64,000 nt of DNA from Stentor coeruleus (Eukaryota > Ciliophora > Heterotrichea > Heterotrichida > Stentoridae). The DNA is taken from contig MPUH01000083.1 of the NCBI GenBank assembly GCA_001970955.1, forward strand, positions 1 to 64,000, written 5' to 3'. The position numbers and the translations under genes are program-made. Of this stretch, positions 23,401-32,607 are shown piece by piece. Below the pieces are notes generated by a model, which saw nothing but the letters and a program-made list of their open reading frames with translations, had not been told where the DNA came from and did not search any database. How positions within the stretch are numbered: position 1 is the stretch's first letter; every line of letters starts with the position of its first letter.

Positions 23401-24642
23401 TGGCTGAAAATAACTAAAAAACAACTCATAATAAGCCTTTTTATAATTATCAGCATATATGAAAAACAAGCATTTTAATACATGTTTTTTCTTACTCGGT
23501 TTATTCAGTGAATTCCCGACAAATTTTTCATATTTATCACACAAATTTTCAACCTTTTCATAATAATCAGCTGAAATATGATGATTTTTAAGTTTTTCAA
23601 ATTTCTCAACAAACCTTAAAGCATAATTATCAAGTTCCCATTCAAATTTAATATTTTTTGTAGGATTTTCCACACGGTCGTTATAAATTGATTGAACCTT
23701 GCCTTTAATTAAATAAACTATACATGGAGTTACAAGGAAAAGTTGTACAATTAAAGTATAAGCACTAGATGTTAGATAAGCTAAAATGAAATGTACAGAA
23801 CTTAGCATATTAGCACAAAATACCATTGATAAAATTTTGTTAGTGTTTGAGTTATAGTATGGTTGTCTTATGATTAAAAGTTGCATACAGAAACCATGAA
23901 TGACAATTTTGGCTAGATTTGTCCATATAAAATTTCCATATAAAAACACATGTAAAAAAGTTACGATCCAAGAATTTACTATCCAAAGGGTTTCTCCAAG
24001 CGGATTGGAACATGAAAAAAATTTTGAATGCCTTTCTTTATATGCATTTTCTATAAAGTATAGTAAAAAAGCACAGCACATAAAACCTAAAAATATCAAA
24101 AACATTAAAGATATTCCCCCTAACCCTGGAATATCAAACTGTTTTTCTTCTAAAGATGAGAACCTATCCTTTACACAATGCATGAGTGTATCTATAATTG
24201 GCATAAGGAAAACTTTAAAGATTATCATAAATCCAATGTTTATAAAATCTGTAAGCATATATAAAGAACTTTTATTTTTCCTAATATAGTAAATCTGTAA
24301 GAGAACAGCAGTGAAAATTGATGAAAGTAGAAAGAAATAGAATATTAGAAGTTCAAAAGCTTTGCCAATATTAATTAAAACTTCATCAATTGCTAAATAT
24401 AAGAATAACTTAAAGATAAAACTCACCTCGTTATACCCAGCTAAAGTACTTAGAATATCTGTTTGGAATGTATAAGTACAATTGTATATGATGCAAAATA
24501 TTGGGGCTAATAATGAGAGAACTTTGATTATTTTGTTTGTTGAACCTTCTCGGTATATCTGCACAGTTAAGATATCAGTGTGAAGTTTGTATAGTTGTTT
24601 GGAAAGTATTTTATGAATGTAAAAGCCTGATTTAACTTTCAT
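20491..24642 (-). CDS. large multipass membrane protein with PAS-like region (TmcB-like)
   Basis: About 1336 residues once a duplicated 46-residue segment at the N (22205) is counted once. The N-terminal ~330 residues have eight or more hydrophobic helices. A cytosolic middle follows with a PAS-like fold (SSGFCIFSIEKHEQGAILEM around residue 560). The C-terminal third has four further helices bracketing extracellular or luminal segments (a four-helix sensor-like layout), ending in a basic tail. This architecture matches the large TmcB-like families abundant in ciliates, whose role is unclear and may be sensory. No enzymatic domain is seen. Single exon. Confidence 0.75.
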   Translation of the reverse strand: MKVKSGFYIHKILSKQLYKLHTDILTVQIYREGSTNKIIKVLSLLAPIFCIIYNCTYTFQTDILSTLAGYNEVSFIFKLFLYLAIDEVLINIGKAFELLIFYFFLLSSIFTAVLLQIYYIRKNKSSLYMLTDFINIGFMIIFKVFLMPIIDTLMHCVKDRFSSLEEKQFDIPGLGGISLMFLIFLGFMCCAFLLYFIENAYKERHSKFFSCSNPLGETLWIVNSWIVTFLHVFLYGNFIWTNLAKIVIHGFCMQLLIIRQPYYNSNTNKILSMVFCANMLSSVHFILAYLTSSAYTLIVQLFLVTPCIVYLIKGKVQSIYNDRVENPTKNIKFEWELDNYALRFVEKFEKLKNHHISADYYEKVENLCDKYEKFVGNSLNKPSKKKHVLKCLFFIYADNYKKAYYELFFSYFQPNNLSSTIQLQKCEKMLNNFTVLEHVYSNYFLLSLKSRKSDLKVCHSLLSLCSELHKSYPSLTKIKNKVILLINFLKSALKTYSKLMKDYQNQENLEMYGSFLSIILNDEKGRKFINLSKTINSDQSFDNTTNWVLDSSSGFCIFSIEKHEQGAILEMNQNFLEILSIQKEIAPDNILNILFPPFDKIAYEIITNKLIDTKKLVLLEDCFRFVFDFESLLIDIEVNLLPIRWKKKTCLLFSCKKLYEIKILLSENFTILGISRNFLNNVLGYSNRFTIPQILSTNICYFLPKFIENYIENSIFDYADENKKRMRITSKSFKYKSMSFIIIKISNVRGSIFRQNSMLKTIHKRHTLSIIQFSDAHTELLDTTKVEKLESKQIQNESSYDSQKLIYESESFXTLSIIQFSDAHTELLDTTKVEKLESKQIQNESSYDSQKLIYESESFSLSARSKKDNLIILQGLDQKIKILKVSLIIFYIFSVLSIIGILTFLYFYLISFEEFKTVEKFSYMTNELIEIAFAARKLQLISLGFFSTDTSNYYKELLKNATIAMHDNLDEFYNSDSIIIKNDNSDLSNNVVHLIILSNGTVYEENTNLIQALRILAINAETLTASDSWKNIEFMMIYANTMDDVLVHSLRSLEKISDNFHNQKDKLKLNLMLVIILPQIIISGLFAISFLLYLTQVDKYYNKIVRQILSIKKDSLLKTSKCLIKRMQVYHQESHIIKDTFRSRRPDINKRWTIYAIIITCILSVYFILLDILVTAPINSLHHDLKKLTIIDMLQLDLYLYTSYYWAWENYYTNFPSISYYSLQSEYTTTSNISNTINTINQKIHQITENFKNNYQDPKIQNFLLNTPCNNNIYCENYFLNGLKGAIDNTIDDINNWVLSKTNSSEIFDLKRIHNIHSAISEFQYLCENYITERLNESSYIGICIVLNVILGISLVIFYKGFLKRFFKKILLYAKVRIFFKNK
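22065..22345. repeat. 140-bp direct repeat around a single N
   Basis: Bases 22065-22204 and 22206-22345 are identical apart from two differences, on either side of the N at 22205. Unit plus N is 141 nt, so the enclosing frame stays open and a 46-residue peptide appears twice. The second copy is almost certainly an assembly overlap. Confidence 0.88.
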
Positions 24643-25328
24643 TTTTAACTAATATCAATAGAGGTTATTCTAAGAGAAATTGCTTAATTACAATAAATTA
24701 AGAAAGTATTTTTAATTATTATATGCAGTTTTGAATAGGCATGATGTTTATGTTTATAAAAGTTTGAAGAAATGAAAATGGTAGCTTTTTATAAGTGTTT
24801 TTGGGTTTAAGACTTTGTAATGAATTTATAAAGTGAAATAAGGATTTCAGCTTTAAATGAGGTCTGGGAATATATTAATTGAATTTACTGATATTTATAT
24901 TGATATCATTATAGTTTTTATGTAAAAAGATTACTACTTATCAGGCTTATAATAATTCAAAAAATGCCAAAAAATATTATTTATATATTAAAATTTGATA
25001 TATAGAAAGAAAAATAGAAGATCTTTTCAAAAATAGCATATAGTTTATGATGTTTAAAATCTTGCATACAGAAAGCATAGTTTGTTAAGTTATCATTTGC
25101 ACTGTTTTTAAATAAAATTTATAATATTAAGTTTCAGCTATAAACAATCCTAGAATTATTAATACGATTACTTAATATCCAAATTCTTAAATAAAAATTC
25201 TATCATCAGACAATTCACTATAAACCTATCCCCAAACCCAAATTCACATAAAAAATCATCCAACTTTCAATACAAGTATCTATCTAAAAATTTATTTTTT
25301 ATAATAGAAGTCAGTTAATAATAATAAA
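24643..25328. other. intergenic, no gene seen
   Basis: AT-rich. G-biased on the + strand near the start of the TmcB-like gene and C-biased from about 25140 toward the 3' end of the KATNIP gene. Confidence 0.55.
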
Positions 25329-28300
25329 TTACGAATACTGCTTAACAACACTAGTCATCGGTCTTTCTGCGACAACTTTCGGTTGATCCAATCCTCCAAC
25401 CAGCTTTCCCTCATTATACAACAGGACATTTACTTTATCTCCTTCATGCAAATAAACCTGATCCGCAACTCTTGAACATATAATCTGTTCCCCAGTAAAA
25501 AGAATAACCGAAGGTCCATTTTGTCTTAAAAATCCTTTATACACAACAGAATCATCAATAAGCATCATAACCTCCTTAACTCCTCTCGTAGGAGTTTTCG
25601 CATAATTCCATATCCTCACATACCCAAAAACAACTTTTTTATCAAAAATCAAACTTACCTCATTAGTCAACCCCCCATTCATATTAAAATACGTCCCAGA
25701 TATTTGAAAAGGTGCTAACCACATATGCCTATCATCTTTTGTATTATTAATCCCATCTATAAGTTTATCTGGAGTTCTAACATCTTCATTCATATCATCA
25801 AGGTCTCTAACAGAATTAGGTTTTGCTGCAACACGACATCCAATACCTGAGCTTATAATTTCTTTACCCATATTATCAAAAACTTCAATACCATTAAGAC
25901 CAATATAATGCATATCACCCCAAGTACTTAAGAGTTTTATTGTTAAAATATACCCAGAAGGTAAACATGGGGTTTCATAATCTTGTTTTATATAAGCGCT
26001 TGCGAAAAGTTTTTGAATTTTTTCTGATGATTGCTGGTCTTTATAAGGTAATAAAAAAGTTTGTCCAAAATCAAATTCTGAATTCCCTGGAGCTTTACGT
26101 AAGGTTATGTTAGGTTCTGTGATTTGTTTGCCATCTAAATAGATTATAAGGTCTTTGACTCCACGGCTTGTATCTTCTGGGTTTTTGTTGTAGTTCCAAA
26201 ATGTCATTCCTATAATCTGAGAGGTTTCTTGTAAGTCTATGTCTATATAATGATATTTCCCTTTTGTATATGGGATAAGCCACATGTTATGATCATCAGA
26301 AGTTTGGTTTTTATTATTGATAAGTTTCTCTAAAGTGCGATAATCACCTGAGTAGCCTGGGATAACGTTCATATCTCTAGGTGTAGCTTCAATCCATGGT
26401 CTTTGTATAACAAAAGGCCCTTCAACCCCAAGAACTTGTATCCCTGTAAGCCCAACATAATATGCATCACCCCAGGTATCAAGTATTAACACCCTAAGTT
26501 TCCGTCCTGAAATAGAAACACTTGAAGATATCGGTTTTGGTATTTTCGCTGAAGTCATTGGTCTACCATCTTCTCCAACATGTTTACTAGCAGTTCCAGG
26601 TCTATTTTGTAACCTTATAGTAGACATAAGTTCATTATCAGCTTGAGAATTATGTTCAAAGTCCTTAACCCAATCAAAAGTTTCAATCCTTCTAATAATC
26701 CCTTCTTCTCTTGTAAACACTAAATACTCACAATATTGATCAGCATCCAATATTCTTCCTGGAGCCTTTTGTATTTCCCCTTTGAAAATCAGATTATTGT
26801 CTATGAAAATCTCCAAGTCTTTAGCCCCTCTAAACGAATGTATTCTTGATTTGTTATAATTCCATATCCTAATTATTGATATTGTCATAATTGCCTTAAG
26901 GTCGATTTGTATTGTATTAACTTGACCTTTATTAAATGGTGCTAGCCAAACATGAAGATCATCACATGTCCAATTAACCCCATCTAAAAGTTTATCTATA
27001 GTTCTTGGATCTGATCCATATCCTGGTAAAATGTTTACATCAGGAGGACTTGCTGTTATTTGATCTTTAGGATTTGAGAATTTTATAGGGTCACCCATAT
27101 CATCAAAAATTTCAATCCCTGAAAGCCCAATATAATGTTGATCTCCCCAAGTTGAATAGATACAAATTCTTATCATTTGACCTCGGGGCATATTTGGCAT
27201 ACGAAGATCATGAACTTGTTGTTTTGGTGTTGATGATTGTTCAGCTAAGAATTTCTCAATCATATCTTGTGGATCTGAAGGTCTTTGTTTTTTCTCTTCA
27301 GTCTGAGGTTTGGATTTTAGTAAAGATTTTCCTTCGGGTATCGAGTTTGGATTAGGGTTTACAATGATTCTTTCACGTTTTATTCGACTTTCATTAGTGA
27401 TTTTGAAGAACTCTAGAGACTCAAGGGACTCTTTTAGCGGCTCTGATTTTTTTTTGCTGTTAAGTCCTAGGATACGCAATGTTGGTTCAGGGATCAGACC
27501 TGTTTCTTCTTTTTCACTTTTTCTCTCACGAGTTGTTGCGTTGGTTTTTTTGTAGTTTAAATTTTGTGGATTCATTTGACCCTTGTCTATACGAATATCA
27601 TCTAAATTGTCACTATCAGGTATATGCATAACTCTTGGAACACTTGCTACTGGTCTCATTCTTTGATCTCTTTTTCTTTTCTCTTCTACTGTCTTTCCTC
27701 CAACCCAAACAGGAATATTGTCTTGTTCTTTTTCAATCACTTCAGACTTTATAATAAACCCAGAGCTTAAAGGCACATCTGTAGCATAATTGTCAAACTT
27801 ATTCCCACAGCCTCTTTTAACCACCCCTTCCCATATAAGTTCTTTATCTTTGAAAATTTGAATATCTTTAATCCCTTTGACTGAATCTAAAACACTTTTA
27901 TTGTAATTCCATATCCTAATACCAGAAGGATTTTCAGGTAAATTTATTGATATTTCAAGGTTTAAAGGTGGTATTGGTAATGGTATACTCCACATATGTT
28001 TATCATCTTCAGTATGTTTCTCTCCATCAATCATTTTGCTAGTGTTTGTCAGAGGACCTCCCGCGTTTTTAATATGGATGTTGCTCTGAGTGATTTTTAT
28101 GAGTTCTTGGCTGGAATTGAAAAACTCTATCTCAGTAAGTCCTGCTAAATGAGCATGGCCCCAAGTACTCAGAACTTTGATTTCAATTTCACATGTGTGT
28201 TCATTGATTTTGCCTGAATAAGGACGCTTTCCTTTGTGGATGACAGGTTTTGGCCTTCCAGGTGCTTGTCTTGGTTCTAAACTCTCAATAAAACTTGCTA

Positions 28301-28514
28301 CTGATTTAAGTTTTTCAAGGCTCATTTGATGTAGTTTGTTTACAAGATCTGATCTTAATGTTTCGATTTCAGCTTCAGAGTGCGAAGATTCTGCTTCAAA
28401 AGAGTCTGAATACGCATCTGAATTCGAATCTGGCTTCTCTTGGACTATTAAGTCATGCTTAGCTTTTAGTATATTTCGTCCTTGGTTTCCTCCTTGACGA
28501 GAATTAATACTCAT
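25329..28514 (-). CDS. KATNIP: katanin-interacting protein (KATNIP/KIAA0556), four-repeat form
   Basis: This 1061-residue protein has four copies of the KATNIP domain. They are anchored by the same STWGDxHYIGLxGIEVF signature at about residues 118, 455, 681 and 865, each followed by LIDG..T.DDxHMWL and by IRIWNYNKS..RGVKD. KATNIP binds katanin and microtubules at the ciliary base, and loss in humans causes Joubert syndrome. A short acidic N-terminus and a linker of ~200 disordered residues between repeats 1 and 2 complete it. The repeat number and lack of interruption make this a clear orthologue. Single exon ending in TAA. Confidence 0.93.
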   Translation of the reverse strand: MSINSRQGGNQGRNILKAKHDLIVQEKPDSNSDAYSDSFEAESSHSEAEIETLRSDLVNKLHQMSLEKLKSVASFIESLEPRQAPGRPKPVIHKGKRPYSGKINEHTCEIEIKVLSTWGHAHLAGLTEIEFFNSSQELIKITQSNIHIKNAGGPLTNTSKMIDGEKHTEDDKHMWSIPLPIPPLNLEISINLPENPSGIRIWNYNKSVLDSVKGIKDIQIFKDKELIWEGVVKRGCGNKFDNYATDVPLSSGFIIKSEVIEKEQDNIPVWVGGKTVEEKRKRDQRMRPVASVPRVMHIPDSDNLDDIRIDKGQMNPQNLNYKKTNATTRERKSEKEETGLIPEPTLRILGLNSKKKSEPLKESLESLEFFKITNESRIKRERIIVNPNPNSIPEGKSLLKSKPQTEEKKQRPSDPQDMIEKFLAEQSSTPKQQVHDLRMPNMPRGQMIRICIYSTWGDQHYIGLSGIEIFDDMGDPIKFSNPKDQITASPPDVNILPGYGSDPRTIDKLLDGVNWTCDDLHVWLAPFNKGQVNTIQIDLKAIMTISIIRIWNYNKSRIHSFRGAKDLEIFIDNNLIFKGEIQKAPGRILDADQYCEYLVFTREEGIIRRIETFDWVKDFEHNSQADNELMSTIRLQNRPGTASKHVGEDGRPMTSAKIPKPISSSVSISGRKLRVLILDTWGDAYYVGLTGIQVLGVEGPFVIQRPWIEATPRDMNVIPGYSGDYRTLEKLINNKNQTSDDHNMWLIPYTKGKYHYIDIDLQETSQIIGMTFWNYNKNPEDTSRGVKDLIIYLDGKQITEPNITLRKAPGNSEFDFGQTFLLPYKDQQSSEKIQKLFASAYIKQDYETPCLPSGYILTIKLLSTWGDMHYIGLNGIEVFDNMGKEIISSGIGCRVAAKPNSVRDLDDMNEDVRTPDKLIDGINNTKDDRHMWLAPFQISGTYFNMNGGLTNEVSLIFDKKVVFGYVRIWNYAKTPTRGVKEVMMLIDDSVVYKGFLRQNGPSVILFTGEQIICSRVADQVYLHEGDKVNVLLYNEGKLVGGLDQPKVVAERPMTSVVKQYS

Positions 28515-29815
28515 ATTTATTAATGCTTAAAGTTTGATTGGAGTTTTGCATGAGGAAAATATATTTGCTGGTATTTTTTATAGAATAATTTAGAACTTCT
28601 TCATATAAAAAACAAAAACTCTAAAAAAATCATAGAACTATTGAAAATTTAATATAAACTCAAACACGAAATTCATTTCGAAATTTTTGAGTGATTTTTT
28701 ATTTCTATTTGTATTTTTTAGATGGAATATTTGTCATGATGATGAATTGATTAGTGGAGTATTTGAGTTTATAATTTTCCCAAAGAAATTATTTCATAAC
28801 AATTTTTTTTGTATTATAGGTGTTATTTTGCCCATAACTAACATAAAGTATTATTTTTTTTTATGTTAATGGTATATACTTATATTATTTCATTTCAAAT
28901 TCAAAAATTCTCTCTATATTAAAGCGATCTATCTTTTACTATGGAAAATATTAGTTTCAAAATAAAATCTTAACTTTATAAACTCAAAAAATCAAAAGAA
29001 TATGAAATTTTCTGATGAAATTATTTTTGTATCCATCATTAAATTCCAAAGATATGGTTATAATAAATGATTTTTTATTCAAAGATAAATGATAGCCACC
29101 ATCTTAAAAAATAAAAATATCCAATTTCCCAAAAATCTATATGTAATCGTTTCATATCAAAACCATTATATAAATTAAATAATCTATTTCTGAATCATGA
29201 TTTTAAACATTAACATTATATCATAAAATTATACTATCCCTATAATAATACTTCATATAAATATTTTATATTGTATAGCAACATCACATAGAATTGAATA
29301 AATGACATAAAATACAAAATAAATTATCAAAGCATTTTTGAAAATTTTCATATAGTTTTAACAATATCATTTGATTGTTTATATGCTTTCACACACTTTT
29401 TATAAAATTGTATTAAAACTAAGCAAAATTTCCACACAAACGTTATGATATTAATGGTTTATAACTTCAAAAAAAGCACAATCTAATACTCATACATTTC
29501 AAAGACTTAAAATCAATGATAATTTATATCTTAAAACCCTAATAATCCATATCATTGATCATAATATATATTTTCATGCATCACACTAACTAAAATTTTT
29601 CCTACAAACTTAAAACCTACAATAACTTCATTTATTATCAAAAAAATAATATCCCTAACATAAAAACATCTTTTATTATCATAAACCTAAAACACTCAAA
29701 CTACTTTTCATATAAATTATCATAAAAATCTTTATAATATAATATCCTAAAATCACAATATTAATATTCAATGTATATTTCTTCCATATATTTCAATATC
29801 ATTAACATCACAATA
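28515..29815. other. divergent intergenic region, no gene seen
   Basis: About 1.3 kb of AT-rich DNA between divergent starts. From roughly 29100 the + strand is C-biased and G-poor up to the zinc-finger gene. A short open stretch near 28690-28870 looks like chance. Confidence 0.5.
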
Positions 29816-30274
29816 ATGAAAGAGTTTATTTGCGAAGAAAATGGTTGTGGGAAAACCTACGCTAATCCTTACAATCTGAAGCGTCATCAAGTCATAAAAC
29901 ACTTAAGAACAAAAAACTTCAAGTGTAGTATCTGTGAAAAAGAACTTTCTTCACAGCAAAATCTAAAAGAACATGAGTACATGCATAAAGGTGAAAAGCC
30001 TTATAAATGTGATATGTGCGATGCAAAATTCAGATACTGTAGCCAAGTTTCTAATCATAAGAAACTCCATTTGAAAATCCAAAATTGTTTCAACTTCAAA
30101 GAACTTAAAGTAAGATTTATTTAGCTTACTGATTTGCTTAACAATTCAGAGAAAAATGATATACTTCATGATGATCCATGGAGTATTGGATTTAGATTAC
30201 TACAAGAACTTGATATAGAGAGTTATGGTGAAGCTGAAAAGATTACTTTGGCTAAAGTAGGATTAGAAAGATGA
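29816..30274 (+). CDS. C2H2 zinc-finger protein, two exons
   Basis: 147 residues after removing the intron at 30110-30124. Three C2H2 fingers: CEENGCGKTYANPYNLKRH, CSICEKELSSQQNLKEH and CDMCDAKFRYCSQVSNH, with a TGEKPY-like linker (KGEKPYKC). It is likely a nuclear DNA-binding protein. Exon 2 adds a helical tail (SIGFRLLQELDIESYGEAEK) and ends in TGA. The start is taken at the ATG just before the first finger, as the upstream in-frame ATG lies in intergenic-like sequence. The tail resembles that of the protein at 55657-56082 (both end soon after a KVE/AEKI helix). Confidence 0.88.
30110..30124 (+). other. 15-nt intron (zinc-finger gene)
   Basis: GTAAGATTTATTTAG, phase 0, A at position 10. 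Retention ends the protein at its TAG. Confidence 0.88.
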
Positions 30275-30523
30275 TTGAATAAATATAATAGTTAAAACTT
30301 TTGTTCGGAATGAACAGAAAACAATTTTACTTTAGGAAAATGTAGAGATTGATTTAGAATATAAAGAAAATAGCTTGGAATTTATTGGGGATATTAGTAA
30401 ATGTATAAGAGAGTGTAATATTTTTTTGGTTGCACTTTTTGGAATGGGAAACAAAAATTGTATTTGAAAATGAAAAGCATGAGTTTTTTACCTTTATTCT
30501 TGAAAGGATATAAGTAGAATCAT

Positions 30524-30577
30524 TTGCTTGATAATATAAGGAAAATATGATGACGTAATATATTATCAATCAAGCAA
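30524..30577. repeat. imperfect inverted repeat, 15-bp arms
   Basis: TTGCTTGATAATATA (30524-30538) pairs with 30559-30577, which carries four extra bases. The loop is about 20 nt. It could form a hairpin RNA or cruciform. Confidence 0.6.
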
Positions 30578-30840
30578 CCATGCATTTTTAAGTGTAACTA
30601 AAATTATAAATCCTAGTCAAATAATTTTATACCATTAGCCAAAAACTAAATTGATTTCTTTTCTAATAATATTTATATAAACAACCTAAAAACTAGCCAA
30701 GTGATTTTTAAATTCACTATACCCATACTTAATTTTTTTCCTTTCTTCGAATTTTGATGGCTTATCTTTGTTGCATAAATTATATTTTCTTATAAGCAGT
30801 AGTAAATATAAAAATTCTAACTAACACTAAAATGCTTATT

Positions 30841-30995
30841 CAAAAAAAAAAAAAATAGTAAATACATATCATTTAAAACGATTATAATCTGTATATTAAA
30901 TCTGATTTTCTGTTTTATCAAAAAAAAAAAAATAGTAAATACATATCATTTAAAACGATTATAATCTGTATATTAAATCTGATTTTCTGTTTTAT
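30841..30995. repeat. 77-bp tandem duplication after poly-A runs
   Basis: The unit begins with a run of 13-14 A and repeats once with period 77. The copies are otherwise identical. No N is present. It is either a recent slip duplication or an assembly duplication anchored in the A run. Confidence 0.85.
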
Positions 30996-32598
30996 CAAAT
31001 ACTTATATGATTTGATTAACTTCTTTCCAAGCTATTTAATTATACCATTATTTATTAGTTCCATTTATTCTAAAATTTTAAATATATCCTAAGTTTAATC
31101 TGAATTTTTTTTACTTGTAAAAAATGTTAGTTTTTTTTGTATAAGAAAATCTTAAAGCATCTGCTAGGAATCATATAAATTATATTAATTAGTAAAATCA
31201 TCACTCATTATATATTAAAATCTCAAAATTCACAATGTTTTTATAAAAAACATAAAACCAAAGCTAATATTTTTACGTTTTGATTCTTTCCAATGAAATC
31301 TAAAAATAATTACTTATCTTTGAGTTTTATTTTCTCTTAAAATAAGTTCTCAATACAAATCTTATATTTTATCTTGAAAAAATCATGATCTTAGCCAAAT
31401 TATGCACACCTGGTCAAAAAACCTTTTATTTTTGCTATAATATAATTACTTGAATTCAATTACCTTAGAGCACATACAATTGTATTTAGTCTCAATGAAA
31501 AACCTTACAAAAGGATTAATTCATAATATTCTAAGACGAATTATATGATTTGGCTTAAAATAGTCTTGTTATTAACTAAAAGTTTTATGTAAAAAAAATC
31601 TAAGAATATTTCCTGTGAAATTTAATTTAAGAACTTTTATTCAATCCCCATAGAAGATTTTTCAGATATCTCAAAAGCACTAAATGATATTTAATAGTAA
31701 AATAGGCTTCTATTACAGCTATTAATATTTTTTTGAAAAGTGAGCATAAAAAGATTTAAAAAGGCAGTAAATTTAGAAATAAAGATATAAAATACACTAT
31801 ATTATCTATAATCTTCAACCTATCAGTTTATAAAACATCCATAAAAATAATCAAGCAAAAATGGCATAATAGCTTCGTGCATTTTGAATATTACTATCTA
31901 AAAATAAAATCCTCAATATGATGCAAAGGGGCGAATATAGTTCTTTCAAACTGACTCTAATAGAGTATTTAGGTTTTGAATAAAGATATTTTCCGATAAG
32001 GTTTATTCTTTATCTTTATATAAAAACTTTGGATGTAATAATAGTGAGTTAACAGGGGTCAGGAAAATATACTGGGAAATCAAAGAATTTTCCAGGAAAA
32101 CTTACAAACCAGGAAGCCTAATACCCACTTGTATGACTGGTATTAATTATTAGATATTTTTATTTTTTTACTATAAGCATATCAAAAATTAGCTTATTTA
32201 TTCATATATTCCCAAAACTATATTTCTTCAAATTCTCAACAACCACCTATTAAAAATCTATATTCTATCCAGAAAATTCATCATCAGTTAGGCAAAACCT
32301 ATTAACAAAATCCTGATTTTAATTTCCTATACTCTATATTTCCTAATACCAAAAAAATCCCTTCTTCCTATTCTTTAATTTCCAAAAAAAAACTTCAATT
32401 CCTATCATCCTCTATCTAAATTTTATAAATCCTCACTTTTCCCTTATCCAAACATTTTCCCTCTACAAATCTTTCTCATATCCCATTTCCAAAAATCCTC
32501 ACAAATTCTAATCAAATTCTCAATTCCCTTATCAAACAATTCTATAATCCTTTATTAAGAGTATCCATATATAAAAACAAAACATTAAATCTGATCAA

Positions 32599-32607
32599 AG
32601 CTTATAA
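32599..32607 (+). promoter_or_regulatory. AGCTTATAA element abutting the start codon
   Basis: AGCTTATAA directly precedes the ATG of the PERK-like gene, as GGCTATAA does for the gene at 755. Confidence 0.35.

Larger units (their letters stand above)
30275..32607. other. 2.3-kb region without a recognised gene
   Basis: The largest gene-free stretch. It holds an imperfect inverted repeat (30524-30577) and a 77-bp tandem duplication (30841-30995). G-poor, C-rich sequence from about 32200 to 32600 is the 5' flank of the PERK-like gene. A slightly G+C-richer patch at 32055-32140 includes a CTGGGAAA/TTTTCCAG hairpin. No tRNA or snRNA signature is recognised. Confidence 0.55.

Noticed and set aside
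28687-28869. Phe/Ile-rich open frame in the 28.5-29.8 kb gap
   Set aside because: It starts at a non-ATG codon, is hydrophobic in the way random AT-rich frames are, and shows no domain.
30275-32607. tRNA, rRNA, snRNA or CRISPR in the large gene-free stretch
   Set aside because: No T-loop box, conserved rRNA block, snRNA motif or regularly spaced repeats could be found by eye.
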